Positions 61,930-64,000 of a stretch of 64,000 nt of DNA are shown piece after piece. The notes beneath the pieces were generated by a model, which was not told the origin of the DNA, searched no databases, and was given only the letters and a program-made list of their open reading frames with translations. Position 1 is the stretch's first letter. The number at the start of each line of letters is the position of its first letter. A program made the position numbers and the translations under genes. This DNA is from Nioella aestuarii (GTDB lineage: Bacteria; Pseudomonadota; Alphaproteobacteria; Rhodobacterales; Rhodobacteraceae). The stretch is from the NCBI RefSeq assembly GCF_050896395.1, contig NZ_JBPBBA010000019.1, positions 1 to 64,000 on the forward strand, written 5' to 3'.

Positions 61930-62820
61930 ATGACAGACTTCACCTATGCCGCGATAGCCTGGTACACCCCATCGGGAACCTATATCGACCGATCGGAATC
62001 TCCCGGAACGCTCTCTGACGCGGATGCTGATGATCAGTTCGAAGGCTCGGATATCGCCGGCCCGATCCCGCCACATATCGGTTTCGTCAACCCGACCTAT
62101 GTCGGGACGCTCGATTTGGGGGGGCAGATTTATCCGGTCTTCGAGGATGGTAATCTTTTTGTGTTTATCCCCGAGACCGGACTTCCGACGATAGACTATC
62201 CCTTTGGTTTGGATATCAACCTGAACTGGATCAGTACTGGCACAGTCTACCAATTCTGCTTTGCAGCCGGGTCCCTGATTGCGACGCGGGAAGGAGAAAC
62301 GGCGGTCGAGGATCTACGCATGGGAGACCCGATCCTGACCGAAGACGGAAGAAGCGTTCGGGTCAAGTGGATCGGCCGCCAGACCGTATCGCCCCTTTTC
62401 GGCCTCGCCAACCGCCTGATGCCCGTGCGCTTTGCTGCTGGTTCGCTTGGGGATGGCCTGCCGACCGCTGACCTGACCGTCACTGCCGATCATGGCATGT
62501 TGGTGGATGGTGTGATTTGCCACGCAGGGGCCTTGGTGAACGGCACCACGATCACCCGCGTGCCTCTGGCGGAAATGGGTGAGACCTATACGGTCTACCA
62601 CATTGAGACCGAGGCCCATGAGATCATCCTCGCCAATGGCGCGCCCGCCGAGACCTTTATCGACAACGTCTCGCGCCGGGTGTTCGACAATTACGCAGAG
62701 TTCGAAGAGCTCTATGGTGATGTGCCGGAGATGGAAGAACTGCCATACCCCCGCGCGATGTCCGCGCGGCAGGTTCCGGGGGTGATCCGGGTGAAGCTGG
62801 GCCTCGTGAAAGCAGCCTGA
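61930..62820 (+). CDS. Hint-domain protein 3
   Basis: A 296-residue protein. The short N-terminal module (about 1-105) has GGQIYPVFEDGNLFVFIP. The Hint domain starts at Cys110 (CFAAGSLIATREG), with VKWIGRQTV, LTVTADHGMLVDG and ICHAGALVNG, and the C-terminal block ends VKLGLVKAA. It shares a 44-base identical DNA stretch with gene 2 (62683-62726). A weak AGAG ribosome site lies before the ATG. A strong terminator follows. Confidence 0.83.
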   Translation: MTDFTYAAIAWYTPSGTYIDRSESPGTLSDADADDQFEGSDIAGPIPPHIGFVNPTYVGTLDLGGQIYPVFEDGNLFVFIPETGLPTIDYPFGLDINLNWISTGTVYQFCFAAGSLIATREGETAVEDLRMGDPILTEDGRSVRVKWIGRQTVSPLFGLANRLMPVRFAAGSLGDGLPTADLTVTADHGMLVDGVICHAGALVNGTTITRVPLAEMGETYTVYHIETEAHEIILANGAPAETFIDNVSRRVFDNYAEFEELYGDVPEMEELPYPRAMSARQVPGVIRVKLGLVKAA

Positions 62821-62846
62821 TCTTTGGCTTACGGGTTTTAGGACAC

Positions 62847-62879
62847 GGCCCCGAAGCGCCTTTGCCTTCGGGGCCTTTT
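62847..62879 (+). terminator. Terminator of the Hint gene cluster
   Basis: A ten-base perfect stem (62847-62856 with 62866-62875), a nine-base loop and four Ts. It lies 26 bases after the third Hint gene. Confidence 0.85.
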
Positions 62880-62922
62880 CAATGGCTTGCATCGGGCGGT
62901 GAAGTCAGTGCATCTCATTCCT

Positions 62923-63663
62923 ATGCGACTCTACGCGATCGGAGATGTTCACGGCCACCCGGACCTGCTGCGTCACGCACTGGACCGGATCGAGGCCGAC
63001 CGCGCCCAGGCAGGCGATCACACCGCGCCCGTGGTGCAGATCGGTGATCTTGTGGACCGGGGGCCGGACAGCCGCAGCGTGGTTCAGGCACTGATGGACC
63101 TGACCGAGCGGGATGCCCGTGTGACGGTTCTGAAGGGCAACCATGACAATATGTTCGCGCGGTTCCTTGAAACTCCGCCACAAATCGACCCGCGTCTTCG
63201 GGCGGATCTGACCTGGTTGCATCCCCGGCTTGGCGGACTGGACACGCTGGCAAGCTATGGGGTGGACCCTGACCAGCCTGTTGAGCAGCTGCACGCCGAG
63301 GCGCTGCGCGCGGTCCAGAAGGCGCACCGGGAATTCCTCAACTCGCTTCCTCTCTCAGTGATGCATGGCGACTGTTTGCTGGTACATGCGGGCATTCGCC
63401 CCGGCATCGCGATTGCGCAGCAGGACCCAAGCGATCTCTACTGGATCCGCCATGAGTTCCTCGATGATCCCCGCGATCACGGGCCGTTGGTCGTTCATGG
63501 CCATACACCGGTCGAACGCGTGGAACACCATGGCAACCGGCTGGCCATAGACACCGGCGCGGCCTATGGGGGGCCATTGTCCGCCGTGGTGATCGAGGGG
63601 CGCCAGGTCTTTCTGCTCACGCCCGATGGTCGGCAAGAGTTACGCCCCGATGCCCCTGCGTGA
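62923..63663 (+). CDS. Metallophosphoesterase, PP2A/PrpA-like serine/threonine phosphatase
   Basis: A 246-residue calcineurin-fold enzyme. The metal and catalytic motifs GDVHGH, GDLVDRGPDS, GNHDNMF and later LLVHAGI and VHGHTP are complete. The start MRLYAIGDVHG is typical of this family, so I use the ATG at 62923 over an upstream in-frame start. Possible substrates are phosphoproteins or diadenosine tetraphosphate (ApaH-like). The next gene starts before its stop. Confidence 0.9.
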   Translation: MRLYAIGDVHGHPDLLRHALDRIEADRAQAGDHTAPVVQIGDLVDRGPDSRSVVQALMDLTERDARVTVLKGNHDNMFARFLETPPQIDPRLRADLTWLHPRLGGLDTLASYGVDPDQPVEQLHAEALRAVQKAHREFLNSLPLSVMHGDCLLVHAGIRPGIAIAQQDPSDLYWIRHEFLDDPRDHGPLVVHGHTPVERVEHHGNRLAIDTGAAYGGPLSAVVIEGRQVFLLTPDGRQELRPDAPA

Positions 63664-64000
63664 CATGGTCTTCATCGGGCTGGTGGTGCTGGCCTGGGGG
63701 AGCAATTTCACCGCGATGAAACTGGCATTGGAGGAGCTGCCGCCCTTCCTGTTCGTCGGTCTCCGATTTGCGATCCTTTTGCCGCTTCTGGTGGTGCTGA
63801 AACGCCCGAACGTGCCTTGGTGGAAGATCATTGCCGTGGGCGCGCTGATCAATATGGGGCAGTTCGCCTTTCTGTTTGCAGCCTTGGCGGCGGATGCGAC
63901 GGCAGGACTGGCCTCGCTTCTTATCCAGACGCAGGTGCCTCTGACGATCCTGCTGTCTTTTCTCGTGTTCAAAGAACGCATTCGCCCGATTCAGGTGGCG
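63650..64000 (+). CDS. EamA transporter, cut by the window end
   Basis: The first 117 residues of a DMT-superfamily exporter: helices begin with VFIGLVVLAWGSNFTAMKLA, and TAGLASLLIQTQVPLTILLS matches the conserved first-repeat end. The ATG at 63650 overlaps the phosphatase stop by 14 bases; a second ATG at 63665 is an alternative. Fourth member of the family in this window. Confidence 0.82.
   Translation, partial: MPLRDMVFIGLVVLAWGSNFTAMKLALEELPPFLFVGLRFAILLPLLVVLKRPNVPWWKIIAVGALINMGQFAFLFAALAADATAGLASLLIQTQVPLTILLSFLVFKERIRPIQVA

Noticed and set aside
59531..62820. Inteins
   Set aside because: The Hint domains start with Cys and have the TADH block, but there is no terminal His-Asn followed by Cys/Ser/Thr and no host protein on both sides; they are Hint proteins, not inteins.
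1..64000. CRISPR array, IS element or prophage
   Set aside because: No regularly spaced repeats, transposase or phage structural motifs were seen on either strand.

Overview
The window looks like chromosomal DNA of an alphaproteobacterium of the Rhodobacteraceae (Roseobacter group). The evidence is the high GC content and GC-rich third positions, an F1-ATPase inhibitor zeta subunit (DUF1476), a Mur-type Fur protein without cysteine pairs, an RNase E with a very large acidic insertion in its S1 domain, and a methionine synthase split into separate genes as described in Phaeobacter. Genes are dense and mostly housekeeping. I see no prophage, insertion sequence, CRISPR array or rRNA operon.

Layout. 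0-6.4 kb: a hybrid sensor kinase, galE, a periplasmic pterin-domain-like protein, then an AT-richer islet with one SAM methyltransferase that ends beside tRNA-Leu(CAA). 6.5-12 kb: a MoxR ATPase and CoxE-like VWA pair with a secreted protein between them, then several envelope proteins of unknown function. 12.4-19.9 kb: pyrC, pyrE, two perfect-palindrome terminators, dnaB, a 2-oxoglutarate oxygenase, and a coupled alr-mlaE-mlaF set. 20-30 kb: nucleoside hydrolase, GNAT, SelO, an EEP nuclease, three EamA exporters, an antiporter coupled to an ankyrin/Kelch protein, and Mur. 30-38.5 kb: enolase, a hydrolase, a lipid-modifying cluster (fatty acid hydroxylase, desaturase), anmK and tyrS. 38.5-48 kb: a second EEP protein, amiC, an aminotransferase, a BepA-like metalloprotease, a DsbA-like thiol protein and rne. 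48.6-55.3 kb: dctD/dctB and purC-purS-[alcohol dehydrogenase]-purQ. 55.5-59.3 kb: ATPase zeta and two parts of a split methionine synthase. 59.5-62.8 kb: three tandem Hint-domain paralogues. The window ends with a phosphatase and a truncated EamA exporter.

How the genes work together. Pyrimidine (pyrC, pyrE) and purine (purC, S, Q) synthesis, peptidoglycan supply and recycling (alr, anmK, amiC), envelope lipid transport and protein quality control (mlaEF, the BepA-like protease, the DsbA-like protein) and methionine synthesis are all represented. The most unusual items are the Hint triplet with a 9-G tract that shifts the end of the first gene, a DctD regulator whose AAA+ domain lacks the GAFTGA sigma-54 loop, the split methionine synthase, and the ankyrin/Kelch protein coupled to an antiporter. 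All functions are read from sequence motifs and remembered family knowledge; no search was run.
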